A stretch of 64,000 nt of DNA, taken from contig NZ_CP009286.1 in assembly GCF_000758685.1 (NCBI RefSeq), positions 1,208,501 through 1,272,500 on the forward strand. The letters are read 5' to 3'. Positions 46,188 through 54,426 of this stretch are shown here, piece by piece. The position numbers and the translations under genes are program-made. The notes under the pieces are model-generated. The model did no database searches. It saw nothing but the letters and a program-made list of their open reading frames with translations, and was not told where the DNA came from. The DNA is from Paenibacillus stellifer (GTDB lineage Bacteria > Bacillota > Bacilli > Paenibacillales > Paenibacillaceae). Every line of letters starts with the position of its first letter. Within the stretch, counting starts at the first letter, position 1.

Positions 46188-47096
46188 ATGGGTACGAGTT
46201 CACATGTACTAGTCCAAGAAGGACCCAACAAGCCCCGGAGATCGGGGACAATCAAGATGGCAAGACTGGCTCAGCGCACGATCATGATGATCGTAGGGGC
46301 CGGCATGATGGCCGTAGCGCTTGAGATTTTTCTCGTTCCTAACCAGATGGTCGACGGCGGCATTACGGGCATTTCCATTATGCTGTCGCATATCTTTCAT
46401 ATCCCCCTCGGTATTTTGCTGACTCTTCTCAATCTTCCTTTTCTCATTATTGGCTACAAACAGATCGGTAAAACCTTTGCGCTGTCCACACTGTTCGCGG
46501 TCGTCATCATGTCGATCGGGACTCAGTTATTGCATCCCGTTCCTTCCATTACTGGAGAGCCGCTGCTGGCAGCCGTGTTCGGGGGCGTCATTCTGGGCGT
46601 CGGCGTGGGATTGGTCGTACGGTATGGCGGTTCTCTGGACGGTACCGAGATTGTTGCGATTCTAGTCACCAAGAGAATGCCGTTCTCGGTCGGAGAAGTG
46701 GTCATGTTCTTCAATCTGTTCATCCTGTCCAGCGCAGGCTTTGTATTCGGCTGGAACAACGCCATGTTCTCGCTGATTGCGTATTATATCGCCTTTAAAG
46801 TAATCGACGTGACGCTCGAAGGTCTGGACCAATCGAAATCGGTCTGGATTATCAGCGAGAAGTACCGCGATATCGGTGAAGCGCTGACAGAGCGTCTGGG
46901 ACGCGGCGTGACATATCTGGAAGGAGAAGGCGGCTTCTCCGGCGAGAACAAGAAGGTTATCTTCGTGGTCATCACCCGTCTGGAGGAAGCCAAGATGAAG
47001 GCGATTGTCGAGGATTGGGATTCGGACGCCTTTATCGCCGTCGGCAACATTCACGATGTGAAGGGCGGACGGTTCAAGAAGAAGGCCATCCACTAA
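46188..47096 (+). CDS. YitT-family membrane protein (DUF161/DUF2179)
   Basis: Membrane protein of the YitT family, 302 aa. Five or so helices occupy residues 25-200 (TIMMIVGAGMMAVALEIFLV, a GGITGISIML signature, and GVILGVGVGLVVRYGGSLDGTEI), and the C-terminal DUF2179 domain (from about 215, SVWIISEKYRDIGEALTERLGRG) is cytoplasmic and may bind a ligand. Family members are numerous in Bacillota and of unknown transport function. ATG 46188 has a GGGGGAG site. A terminator follows at 47164. Confidence 0.9.
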   Translation: MGTSSHVLVQEGPNKPRRSGTIKMARLAQRTIMMIVGAGMMAVALEIFLVPNQMVDGGITGISIMLSHIFHIPLGILLTLLNLPFLIIGYKQIGKTFALSTLFAVVIMSIGTQLLHPVPSITGEPLLAAVFGGVILGVGVGLVVRYGGSLDGTEIVAILVTKRMPFSVGEVVMFFNLFILSSAGFVFGWNNAMFSLIAYYIAFKVIDVTLEGLDQSKSVWIISEKYRDIGEALTERLGRGVTYLEGEGGFSGENKKVIFVVITRLEEAKMKAIVEDWDSDAFIAVGNIHDVKGGRFKKKAIH

Positions 47097-47163
47097 TGCC
47101 ATCAACTTATGATGGGGAAGCTATTATTCATTTTTTTCATACTGGAAAAATAGTTCAACAACC

Positions 47164-47204
47164 AAACCTCCGGGCCGCGCTTTTCGCGGCAGACGGAGGT
47201 TTTT
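47164..47204 (+). terminator. Terminator after yitT-like gene
   Basis: AAACCTCCG pairs with CGGAGGTTT, with an inner GCCGCG/CGCGGC stem, and T follow. Confidence 0.88.
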
Positions 47205-47343
47205 GTTTAGGTGCTGGCGTGGGCTTTGGAGTATGCCGTACCGTTTCGGAAATACGCCGAACTCAAGACAGTGCCCCGATCTCTCGCTTCACCGGCTGCT
47301 CAGCCCAAGACCGCGCCCCCCGATCACCCACTCCACTGGCTGC

Positions 47344-48225
47344 TCAAGGCAGCGCCTTGATTACCCGCTCCACCGGCTGCGGAGGCAGCAGGGCGATCAG
47401 GTCGCCGGTCTGGCTGAGCCGGTCCGTGATATTGAGCAGATGGAACTGCTCCGGCGAAGCCCCGCTGCGCACTTCTTCCCAGGTCAGCGGAGTCGATACC
47501 GTCGCCAGCGGGCGCGCGCGGGGCGTATAAGGGGCGGCAAGTGTTTTGCCTCCGTAATGCTGGAGATAGTCGAAGTAGATTTTATCCCCGCGATGCTTCT
47601 TCAGCCGCTCCAGAGTGAACAGGGAGGGATGCTGCTCCGTCACATAGCGTCCGACGAACAGCCCCAGCTTCCGCAGCTCATCGAACGTGACGCCAGGCTT
47701 GATGGGAACGATGATCTGCACGCCCGTCGCACCCGAGGTCTTCGGGACCGACTCGATCCCTAAGGACTTGAGAACATCGCCGACAAGGGCAGCCGCTTCC
47801 ATGATCCGGGGCTCTTCATCAAGCGAAGGATCGAGATCGATCATCCATTCGCAGGGCAGCGTGCTGCCTGCGGCATGCAGTGAGGGATGAAATTCGAGGG
47901 CAGCGGAATTGCCGAGCCACAGCAAGCCGGGGAGTCCGTCAAGTGTGATATAGTTGATCCCCTCGTGCATGGTGGTATGGATGTAGGGAGGGAGGGGGTC
48001 AGGCGCGTTCTTTTGATAAAAAGACATGCCCTCAACTCCATGCGGGTAACGGATGACGGTCAGCAGCCGGCCCTTCAGATAGCGCAGCAAGTAAGGAGCC
48101 AGAGCCGCCAGCTTCTCCAGATAGATCATCTTGGTGATTCCCTGCTGCGGCCACAGCGGTTTGTCGGGATTCGTAATGGGGACGACCTCCCCCTCGATTG
48201 TGATGGAACCCTTCACCGTAGGCAT
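47344..48225 (-). CDS. LigD-type polymerase/primase domain protein
   Basis: Stand-alone archaeo-eukaryotic primase-like polymerase of the LigD type (293 aa), which fills ends during non-homologous end joining. Visible blocks are ITNPDKPLWPQQGITKMIYL at the N-terminus, the catalytic acidic pair in MIDLDPSLDEE, TSGATGVQIIVPI, and YFDYLQHYGGKTLAAPY near the end. In many bacteria this domain is fused to the ligase; here it is a separate third gene of the operon. ATG 48225 follows GGAGGA at 18 bases from the ligase stop. Confidence 0.92.
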   Translation of the reverse strand: MPTVKGSITIEGEVVPITNPDKPLWPQQGITKMIYLEKLAALAPYLLRYLKGRLLTVIRYPHGVEGMSFYQKNAPDPLPPYIHTTMHEGINYITLDGLPGLLWLGNSAALEFHPSLHAAGSTLPCEWMIDLDPSLDEEPRIMEAAALVGDVLKSLGIESVPKTSGATGVQIIVPIKPGVTFDELRKLGLFVGRYVTEQHPSLFTLERLKKHRGDKIYFDYLQHYGGKTLAAPYTPRARPLATVSTPLTWEEVRSGASPEQFHLLNITDRLSQTGDLIALLPPQPVERVIKALP

Positions 48226-48243
48226 CGACGATTCCTCCAACCC

Positions 48244-49200
48244 TTAATTATTGACAAAAGCCTCCGGCAGCACGCACTCGGCAGGCGCGATATCGACTCT
48301 GGCCTGAATGCTCGGCTGCCGCAGCGTTCCGGAGGCGTTCCATTCGAGAAAATGAATCTTGAACACAAGCTCCGGCCTGATCCAGAACGCTCCCTTGGCC
48401 CGCTGGGGGAGAGAAGCGAACGGCATGGAAGATGCGGCCAGACTCGGAGCCAATTCCGTCAGCTCCCGCCAGTCCTTGACGGTCAATCTGCCTGTGCCCG
48501 CATGACCGATATAGCGGAGTCCATTCCCGCTGTCGTACAGCCCGAGCAGGATCGCATTGACCGTTCCGTCGCGGAACGTGAAGCCGCCTGCGACGGCATT
48601 CACATCCTGGATGATTTTGCGCTTGATCCAGCGCCGGTCTTTGCCGCCGGGCATATAGGTTCCGCGCACATCCTTGCACACAATGCCCTCCAGCTCATTG
48701 GCTTGTGCGGAGCGAAACAGCTGATCGGCATCATGGTAGCTGGGGACGAGTTGCACATTCGGATGAGGCAGCAGAATGTCCTGCAGAAGCCGCTGGCGCT
48801 CAAAGAGAGGCTTATCCATGATCCATTCTCCATTGCAGTACAGCAGATCGAACACCATATAGAGCACCGGCAGACGGGGAACCATCTGCCGGATGGACGA
48901 TCCGCTCCGCAGGCTATCCCGCCGCATCACCTCATGAAAGGAAGGCTTGCCTTCCTTGAGCGCAATCACCTCGCCGTCCAGAATGCAGGATTTCGCCCGG
49001 CAGTAGGCGGCGGCATCGGCAAGCTCGGGATACTGGGCGGTACGGTAGTTGCCTTTGCGGTTAATCAGCTCGGTGGTGGCTCCGTCGAAATAGGACAGCA
49101 TCCGGACGCCGTCCCATTTGATCTGGGCGATCCATTGCTCGCCCTCAGGGAGCTGATCGGAGAGCACGGGCTCGAACGGTACAATAGGCTGAAGTTTCAT
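48244..49200 (-). CDS. ATP-dependent DNA ligase (LigD type)
   Basis: Seals breaks in NHEJ. The adenylated Lys28 lies in the nucleotidyltransferase motif IKWDGVRML; further motifs are CILDGEVIAL, VFDLLYCNGEW, EGIVCKDVRGTY and RRWIKRKI. The OB-fold follows (about residues 215-318). The protein has 318 aa with no nuclease or polymerase domain. No 3'-phosphoesterase domain is encoded nearby. It lies 15 bases after Ku and 18 bases before the polymerase gene, one operon. ATG 49200 has only a weak ribosome site, which suggests coupling to Ku. Confidence 0.92.
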   Translation of the reverse strand: MKLQPIVPFEPVLSDQLPEGEQWIAQIKWDGVRMLSYFDGATTELINRKGNYRTAQYPELADAAAYCRAKSCILDGEVIALKEGKPSFHEVMRRDSLRSGSSIRQMVPRLPVLYMVFDLLYCNGEWIMDKPLFERQRLLQDILLPHPNVQLVPSYHDADQLFRSAQANELEGIVCKDVRGTYMPGGKDRRWIKRKIIQDVNAVAGGFTFRDGTVNAILLGLYDSGNGLRYIGHAGTGRLTVKDWRELTELAPSLAASSMPFASLPQRAKGAFWIRPELVFKIHFLEWNASGTLRQPSIQARVDIAPAECVLPEAFVNN

Positions 49201-49215
49201 CTGCAGCGCACCATC

Positions 49216-50406
49216 TTAAGAGACTGTCTGCTTCGATTTGGGCGAGCGCCGCTTCGGCTTCGGCGCAATCACCGGGGCAGCTCCCGCGCCGGCAGCCGCC
49301 GCTCCAGCCGCTCCTCCCGCAGCAGTTCCCGCTTCGGTGGCCGGGCCTCCGCCAGCCCCGGCAGTCGCCGCACCCGCAGCCAGGCTTCCGCCAACCCCGG
49401 CAGTCGCCGCACCCGCAGCCAGACCTCCCCCAGCCGCAGCAGTTCCCGCACCCGCAGCCGGGCTTCCGCCAGCCGCGGAAGTCCCTGCCGCTGCTCTACC
49501 GGAGCCGACTGCCGCCGGGCCTGCGCCGGCAGACGCTCCAGCCGCCTTGCTGGCAGGTTTGGCGGCTTTCTTCCGCCCCGATCCCGTTCTGCGCGGCTTG
49601 GCTTCCGTCCCGGCCAGAGTTCCGGGATCGGACGGAATATGCTGTACGGCCTCGATACTCGCCTGCAGCGCGGCCATAAGGTCGATGACATTCGCCTCGG
49701 CCCGGGCCGGAGCTACGCGGATTTCCTCGCCGGCCACCTTGCCCGCGATTAGGTCCAGCATGCGCTGGCGGTAATCGTCGGTATATTTGCCGGGTTCAAA
49801 CGGCGTGGACAGCTGGGAAATGAGCAGCTTCGCCATCTCCAGCTCCTTGTCGCTGACAGCCGCCGCTTCCGGCAGGCCGGGAACCTGGGTTACCGGGCGT
49901 ATCTCATCCGGATAGAACATCGTCTCGATGGAGAGGCAGTTGTCCAGCACCCGGATCGCAGCGAGGCTGCTCTTGGAACGGACCGAAATTTTGGCGACCC
50001 CGATCTTGCCCGTCTGGCGCATTGCCTCCATCAGCAAGCCGTAAGCACCAGCGCCGGCCTGATCGGGCGAGAGATAGTATGTTTTTTGAAAATAAATCGG
50101 GTCGATCTCCTTCAAGTCCACGAAATCGAGTATTGCGATCGTCTTGGTGCTCTCTTCCGTCAGGGCGTCGAGCTCGTCCTTGTCGAAAATTACGAACTTT
50201 CCCTTCTCATATTCATAGCCCTTGCCGATTTCCTCCCAGGCCACCTCCCTGTCGCAGACCGGGCATTTCCGCACATAGGACAGAGGGCTGCCGCACTCCT
50301 TGTGAATGTAGCGGAGCGATACATCCTTATCCTCCGTTGCCGAGAACATTTTGACCGGAACATGCACGAGTCCGAAGCTGATTGCGCCTTTCCAGACGGT
50401 ATGCAT
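49216..50406 (-). CDS. ku: Ku protein with long Ala/Gly repeat tail
   Basis: DNA-end-binding Ku homodimer that recruits LigD. The Ku core covers about residues 1-265 (WKGAISFGLVHVPVKMFSAT at the start, CPVCDREVAWEEIGKGYEYE in the middle, PGKYTDDYRQRMLDLIAGK near the end). The remaining ~130 residues are low complexity: a basic TGSGRKKAAKPASKAAG segment, an Ala/Gly-rich stretch with a 13-residue repeat (GSLAAGAATAGAG type) coded by a 39-bp DNA repeat, and a basic end KPKRRSPKSK. Ordinary bacterial Ku has a much shorter basic tail. ATG 50406 follows AGGTGGTGA. A sigma-G-like promoter at 50439-50466 suggests forespore expression, as known for B. subtilis ku. Confidence 0.94.
   Translation of the reverse strand: MHTVWKGAISFGLVHVPVKMFSATEDKDVSLRYIHKECGSPLSYVRKCPVCDREVAWEEIGKGYEYEKGKFVIFDKDELDALTEESTKTIAILDFVDLKEIDPIYFQKTYYLSPDQAGAGAYGLLMEAMRQTGKIGVAKISVRSKSSLAAIRVLDNCLSIETMFYPDEIRPVTQVPGLPEAAAVSDKELEMAKLLISQLSTPFEPGKYTDDYRQRMLDLIAGKVAGEEIRVAPARAEANVIDLMAALQASIEAVQHIPSDPGTLAGTEAKPRRTGSGRKKAAKPASKAAGASAGAGPAAVGSGRAAAGTSAAGGSPAAGAGTAAAGGGLAAGAATAGVGGSLAAGAATAGAGGGPATEAGTAAGGAAGAAAAGAGAAPVIAPKPKRRSPKSKQTVS
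49356..49421. repeat. 39-bp-period tandem repeat in ku tail
   Basis: A 27-base stretch is repeated exactly at 49356-49382 and 49395-49421, offset 39 bases, with partial copies to about 49500. The period is 13 codons, so copy-number change keeps the ku frame. Confidence 0.8.
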
Positions 50407-50438
50407 GGAATCACCACCTCTGTTATGTCAGTTTGGCT

Positions 50439-50466
50439 TAGTATGGGCGGACCCGAGCATTTTACA
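50439..50466 (-). promoter_or_regulatory. Sigma-G-like promoter of ku-ligase-polymerase operon
   Basis: On the minus strand a perfect CATACTA -10 (complement of 50439-50445) lies 32 bases before the ku start. TGTAAA (complement of 50461-50466) is a possible -35, with a somewhat short spacer of 15. Confidence 0.55.
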
Positions 50467-50585
50467 CCTTGAAGAATTTATGAGATGACGCGTCCCGGCA
50501 TAGAATCGGGGAACTCTGGATAAGCTAATGCCGCAGCGCCCGTCACCTTCGAAATAGGGGCAGGAAGAACGGAGGGCAGAGCCTC

Positions 50586-50768
50586 ATGGAATCGTATGAT
50601 ATCAAGCGGGATGAGTGGGGATTTCCGGGCATACCGGGAGAGGTTGTTCAGTGGGAGGAGCTGACGGCGGCAGAGCGTGATGACGATGTGCTGCCAGGCA
50701 CGGACATGCTGGACCCGGATCGTACGCTTGGAGCGCCGCCGGATGATTATGAACCCGATATGGAATAA
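50586..50768 (+). CDS. Small acidic protein, unknown
   Basis: A 60-aa protein with no recognised family: MESYDIKRDEWGFPGIPGEV followed by an Asp/Glu/Pro-rich end (DDDVLPGTDMLDPDRTLGAP). It has about 17 acidic residues and no membrane segment. It is likely real because GGAGGGC is well placed before ATG 50586 and the codon usage resembles its neighbours. It lies divergent from ku and 44 bases before sspH, so it could be spore-related; that is inference from position only. Confidence 0.65.
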   Translation: MESYDIKRDEWGFPGIPGEVVQWEELTAAERDDDVLPGTDMLDPDRTLGAPPDDYEPDME

Positions 50769-50812
50769 AAAAAGCGGACCGGATTTTCAATTAAAATTGA
50801 GGAGGAAATGCG

Positions 50813-50998
50813 ATGGACGTTCAGCGTGCGCAGGATATTTATGATTCCAAGGATATGATCGCCGTCCGTCTGGATGGCAAGCCCGTGTGGATCGAGCATG
50901 TGGATGCCGCGAATGGCATGGCGACAGTTCAGATCGGCTCGCGGCCGACGGATGTGCAGACGGTTGGAGTCGACAGATTGGTGGAAGAGAAGCATTAG
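50813..50998 (+). CDS. sspH: Small acid-soluble spore protein H type
   Basis: A 61-aa SspH-type minor spore protein that coats spore components. The family pattern is clear: MDVQRAQDIYDS at the N-terminus and PVWIEHVDAANGMATVQIGS in the middle, ending with a VDRLVEE helix. AGGAGGAAATGCG precedes the ATG. In relatives these genes are made in the forespore under sigma-F/G; no clear sigma-G box is seen in the 44-base gap, so it may be co-transcribed with the small acidic gene. A terminator follows at 51037. Confidence 0.9.
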   Translation: MDVQRAQDIYDSKDMIAVRLDGKPVWIEHVDAANGMATVQIGSRPTDVQTVGVDRLVEEKH

Positions 50999-51036
50999 CT
51001 GAGAAAGGGTTAACTTTGTAAAAAAAAGATATCCTA

Positions 51037-51077
51037 AAAACCTCTTCGGCGGGCAAGCGCCGGAAGAGGTTTTTTTT
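51037..51077 (+). terminator. Terminator after sspH
   Basis: AAAACCTCTTCGGCG pairs with CGCCGGAAGAGGTTTT around a short loop, with eight T. Confidence 0.93.
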
Positions 51078-51212
51078 GCGCGGAATGAACATCCTACAAT
51101 TTGCCTTTACTGATAAACTATTGAAATTGCCGTATTCCTAACCGATAACTAACTTAAAGGAAAAATAAATCAAGAAACTTCGGAAGGATACGAAATGAAT
51201 AAATAATCCGTT

Positions 51213-51770
51213 ATGGAAGCGCGGGATAAGTCCTACAAATATTATTTCGGATGGGATCGCTATGCCCAAGACTTTGTACTTAAGCGCAAGCCGTTGTCCG
51301 ATGTTGATAATGATGAGACGTACATAAGCGCCGATGAAGACACCTATTATTTTGAAGAGGAGCAAGAAGATAAAGGCGAGAGACTTTCAACCTACTTGGT
51401 CTTCATGAATGGGTATATATGGGATGTGGAGTCGGATCAATTTGTATATTCAGAAAGAGACGGTGCTAACCGCACCTCCTATCTCCACCTATTCAAGAAT
51501 GGCAAGGAAACGGTTCGCAAATTAAAAGGATGGTCATCTGACCCTTTGGATATTATTGACGGGTGGGTTTATTTCACGGTGGATGCTGAAGATTCAGATT
51601 CGGGAGGTCTGTTTGCCATACGTCCGGACGGATCCGGTTTCCGGCAGGTTGGGAATAAAGGTCTGAACAGCCAGAGCTATCTCGGGACAATCAAGTCCTA
51701 TCTAGTCTTTCGGCACTTGAACCAACAAGGAATTCCCGATGGCAGCTTCACTTTTCTCAGGAAGCAGTAG
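51213..51770 (+). CDS. Hypothetical protein, possibly 5'-truncated
   Basis: A 185-aa protein with repeated Tyr/Trp-containing beta segments (STYLVFMNGYIWDV, DIIDGWVYFTVDAE, GGLFAIRPDGSGFRQV) that resemble DUF5050/beta-propeller-like extracellular domains; the assignment is weak. The ATG at 51213 has no ribosome site. A good site (GGAAGGA) lies before another ATG at 51195 that ends after three codons (ATG AAT AAA TAA), and no signal peptide is found, as if the original 5' end was lost by frameshift or deletion. The region is visibly richer in A/T than its neighbours, which may reflect acquisition. Confidence 0.45.
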   Translation: MEARDKSYKYYFGWDRYAQDFVLKRKPLSDVDNDETYISADEDTYYFEEEQEDKGERLSTYLVFMNGYIWDVESDQFVYSERDGANRTSYLHLFKNGKETVRKLKGWSSDPLDIIDGWVYFTVDAEDSDSGGLFAIRPDGSGFRQVGNKGLNSQSYLGTIKSYLVFRHLNQQGIPDGSFTFLRKQ

Positions 51771-51853
51771 CGTTTAGGCCAAGGTACACACGCATGAAGC
51801 CCTGTTCCGCTTACCGGCGAGCTGCAACGAGATTCCGAAACCTAGCTGAATGA

Positions 51854-51885
51854 AGCCCCGGGATTATCTCCCAGGGCTATTTGTT
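51854..51885 (+). terminator. Weak terminator before DMT exporter
   Basis: AGCCCCGGGA and TCCCAGGGCT form a stem with mismatches; a short T-rich stretch follows. Confidence 0.5.
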
Positions 51886-51919
51886 GTGCTGTATTGTCTC
51901 TCATCTTCACCGGAAATGC

Positions 51920-51928
51920 TGGTATAAT
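51920..51928 (+). promoter_or_regulatory. Extended -10 promoter for DMT exporter
   Basis: TGGTATAAT combines a TGN extension with a perfect -10, 40 bases before the gene. No clear -35 at the usual distance. Confidence 0.5.
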
Positions 51929-51967
51929 CGTGAATAACTCCACAATAGACAAAAAGAAACGAAATGA

Positions 51968-52972
51968 GTGATAGGTGTGAAACCCATACTGCTTGGCATA
52001 TGTTCGGCGCTGTTTTTTGCCGTTACGTTTGTGCTCAACCGCCGGATGGAGCTGTCCGGAGGAAGCTGGGCATGGAGCTCGTCTCTCCGTTACATCTTTA
52101 CGCTGCCTTTTCTGCTGGCGCTAGTGGCCGGACGGGGAAGGCTGAGGCCGCTGCTCCGGGAGATGGCGGACCGGCCGCTCGCCTGGCTGCTGTGGGGAAC
52201 GGTCGGCTTCGGCTTGTTCTACGCCCCGATTACATTCGCGGCTGCTTACGCGCCCGGCTGGCTGACCGCCGGAACATGGCAGATTACGATTATCTCCGGC
52301 TCTCTGCTTGCCCCTCTGTTTCTCACCAATGTCCAAGGTGCGAATGGATCGGAGCGTGTCAGGGGACGAATCCCGGTGCGCGGGCTTCTGCTGTCCCTGA
52401 TCATTCTCGCAGGCGTCGCGCTGCTGCAGCTGGAGCATGCGCAGAAGCTGCCTGAGTCCCAGGTGCTGCTCGGCATCGTGCCCGTGCTGATTGCGTCGTT
52501 CGCATACCCGCTGGGCAACCGAAAGACGATGGAGCTATGCGGCGGCCGGCTTGATGTCTTCCAGCGGATACTCGGCATGACGCTGGCCAGCATGCCCTTC
52601 TGGCTGATTGTCGCCCTGATTGGCTGGCGTGACTCCGGCCTGCCTTCGGGCAGCCAGATGATCCAATCCCTACTAGTTGCACTCTCCTCGGGCATTGTCG
52701 CAACGGTGCTGTTCTTCCGGGCGACGGATTTGGTGCGGCACAGCATGACGGGCCTTGCGGCCGTCGAGGCGACGCAGTCCCTGGAGGTGCTGTTCGCTCT
52801 GATTGGGGAAATGCTGATTCTCTCCTCGCCGGCGCCGAGTCTAATCTCCTGGGCGGGAATCGCTGTCATTATTTGTGGAATGGTGCTGCACAGCCTGTTC
52901 GCCCACAAGGAGCCGGCCGGAGCCAAGTCTGCGCCGCGCGGCGAGCGGGAGGAGCTGCCGTCCGTCCAGTGA
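51968..52972 (+). CDS. DMT-superfamily multidrug efflux-like transporter
   Basis: Membrane transporter of about 334 aa with nine or ten helices (first helix ILLGICSALFFAVTFVLNRR). It resembles the EmrE/multidrug resistance efflux transporter group (PF13536 type) rather than the EamA exporter at 14079. Conserved points include SLRYIFTLPFLLALV and GLAAVEATQSLEVLFALIGE. The start is uncertain between GTG 51968 and GTG 51977, neither with a strong ribosome site. The tail is hydrophilic. An extended -10 promoter precedes it; the t6A cluster begins 130 bases after it. Confidence 0.8.
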   Translation: MIGVKPILLGICSALFFAVTFVLNRRMELSGGSWAWSSSLRYIFTLPFLLALVAGRGRLRPLLREMADRPLAWLLWGTVGFGLFYAPITFAAAYAPGWLTAGTWQITIISGSLLAPLFLTNVQGANGSERVRGRIPVRGLLLSLIILAGVALLQLEHAQKLPESQVLLGIVPVLIASFAYPLGNRKTMELCGGRLDVFQRILGMTLASMPFWLIVALIGWRDSGLPSGSQMIQSLLVALSSGIVATVLFFRATDLVRHSMTGLAAVEATQSLEVLFALIGEMLILSSPAPSLISWAGIAVIICGMVLHSLFAHKEPAGAKSAPRGEREELPSVQ

Positions 52973-53104
52973 CGGGCCGGATTGTGCTGCGCTGCCTCTC
53001 TGTTGCGGGAAAGTGACCGGACCGATATAATAAAAAGTATTCAAAATTTTGGGCGCAGTCTGTCGATTTGTCGCCTACCCTCTATAAAAGGAAGGTTGTT
53101 GCGG

Positions 53105-53587
53105 GTGGAGAATAATCCGGAAGCGGTGTTCACGTACCGTTCCCGCAGCCTCCGGGATACGGAGGCTTTGGCGGAATCGCTGGCGAATTCCGCCGGGGAG
53201 GGCTGGGTGATCGGTCTGGACGGCGATCTGGGCGCGGGCAAGACCGCGTTCTCGCAGAGCTTCGCCCGTCATTTGGGCGTACCGGGCATTGTGAGCAGCC
53301 CGACATTTACGATCATCAAAGAGTATGCGGGACGTCTTCCGCTGTATCATATGGATGTCTACCGTCTGTCTCTTCCAGAGGCGGACGAGCTGGGATTGGA
53401 TGAATATTTCTACGGACAAGGCGTCTGCCTTGTCGAGTGGAGCAGCTTGATCGCGGAGCTGATGCCGGAGCGGCATCTGCATATTTTTCTGGAGACGGCC
53501 GGACCGGAAGAACGCGTAATTACAGTGGCCGGAACCGGAGAGCCTTATGCGGACATCTGCCGGGGTCTGATACAGAAGTGGGGTTAA
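53105..53587 (+). CDS. tsaE: tRNA t6A biosynthesis ATPase TsaE
   Basis: P-loop ATPase of 160 aa that works with TsaB and TsaD in threonylcarbamoyladenosine formation on tRNAs that read ANN codons. Walker A is GDLGAGKTAFSQ and VSSPTFTIIKEYAG follows, both family hallmarks; YHMDVYRLS carries the Walker-B-like Asp. GTG 53105 has AAAGGAAGG 9 bases upstream; TTG 53099 is possible. It starts a four-gene cluster (tsaE, tsaB, rimI, tsaD) of typical Bacillota order. Confidence 0.93.
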   Translation: MENNPEAVFTYRSRSLRDTEALAESLANSAGEGWVIGLDGDLGAGKTAFSQSFARHLGVPGIVSSPTFTIIKEYAGRLPLYHMDVYRLSLPEADELGLDEYFYGQGVCLVEWSSLIAELMPERHLHIFLETAGPEERVITVAGTGEPYADICRGLIQKWG

Positions 53588-53592
53588 TCAGC

Positions 53593-54426
53593 ATGGACAA
53601 TGATAATAAAGGGCCGCGCAAGCGGCTTTTGGCGTTGGATACGGCGACGGCAACGCTGGGCGTGGCCGTAACCGAAGGCGGCAGTGCGGTGCATGAAATC
53701 AACGCGTCGGGCGAGCGCAACCATTCGGTGCATCTGCTCCCGATCATAGGCCGGGCGCTTGAGGCTTCGGGAGGCGCGGGCGCCCTGGACGGCATCGCCG
53801 TCGGTCTTGGTCCGGGTTCCTACACGGGAACCCGGATCGCCGTGACGGCCGCCAAGTCGCTGGCCTGGGCCTGGAAGCTTCCCGCCGTTGGCGTATCCAC
53901 CCTCCAGGCGCTAGCCTGGGGCGGATGGAGCGCCGCCAAGCGGGAAGAAGCCGGCAGCAGCGCGGCCGGCACGGATGGGGCCCCAGCAAAGGGGCCCGAC
54001 TGGATCGTGCCGCTGCTGGATGCGCGGCGCGGGCAGGTGTACACGGCCCTGTTCGAGGCCGTGCCCGGAGCGGCTCCGCGACGGCTCGAGGAAGACCGCA
54101 TCCGCCTGATGGCGGATTTCACGGTCTTCCTGGCCGAGGCCGCGGAGCAGGCGGCGGCCCGGGGGGAGAAGCCGGGCCGGGTGCTCTTCGTCGGCGAGAC
54201 GGCGGTTCACGCCCGCGCCGAGACGCTCGCGCCGCTTGAGGGGCGCGCCGAATGGAAGGCGGTTCCGTATGAGCTGGAGGGCCGATGGATCGGCTTCCTG
54301 GGCGAAGAACGGATCGCCAGGGGTGAGGCTGATGATATTCACGGGCTCATCCCGAACTATACGCAGCTGGCGGAAGCGGAAGCCAACCTGCTCCGAAGCG
54401 GCAAAGGAGGCGTGAAGTCGAAATGA
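53593..54426 (+). CDS. tsaB: tRNA t6A biosynthesis protein TsaB
   Basis: ASKHA-fold scaffold that binds TsaD and TsaE. The 277 aa contain RLLALDTATATLGVAVTEGG, the conserved NHSVHLLPIIGRAL and the GLGPGSYTGTRIAVTAAK block. It lacks the metal-binding His pair of TsaD, as expected. A Gly/Ala-rich insertion around residues 115-135 (REEAGSSAAGTDGAPAKGP) is longer than usual. ATG 53593 lies 5 bases after the tsaE stop. It overlaps rimI by four bases. Confidence 0.93.
   Translation: MDNDNKGPRKRLLALDTATATLGVAVTEGGSAVHEINASGERNHSVHLLPIIGRALEASGGAGALDGIAVGLGPGSYTGTRIAVTAAKSLAWAWKLPAVGVSTLQALAWGGWSAAKREEAGSSAAGTDGAPAKGPDWIVPLLDARRGQVYTALFEAVPGAAPRRLEEDRIRLMADFTVFLAEAAEQAAARGEKPGRVLFVGETAVHARAETLAPLEGRAEWKAVPYELEGRWIGFLGEERIARGEADDIHGLIPNYTQLAEAEANLLRSGKGGVKSK

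Noticed and set aside
49320..49500. CRISPR-like spaced repeats
   Set aside because: The 39-bp units are contiguous, imperfect and in frame within ku; there are no unique spacers or cas genes.
47887..49752. A 621-codon open frame on the plus strand
   Set aside because: Antisense to the polymerase, ligase and ku genes. Its Ser/Arg-rich end is just the complement of the Ku Ala/Gly repeat.
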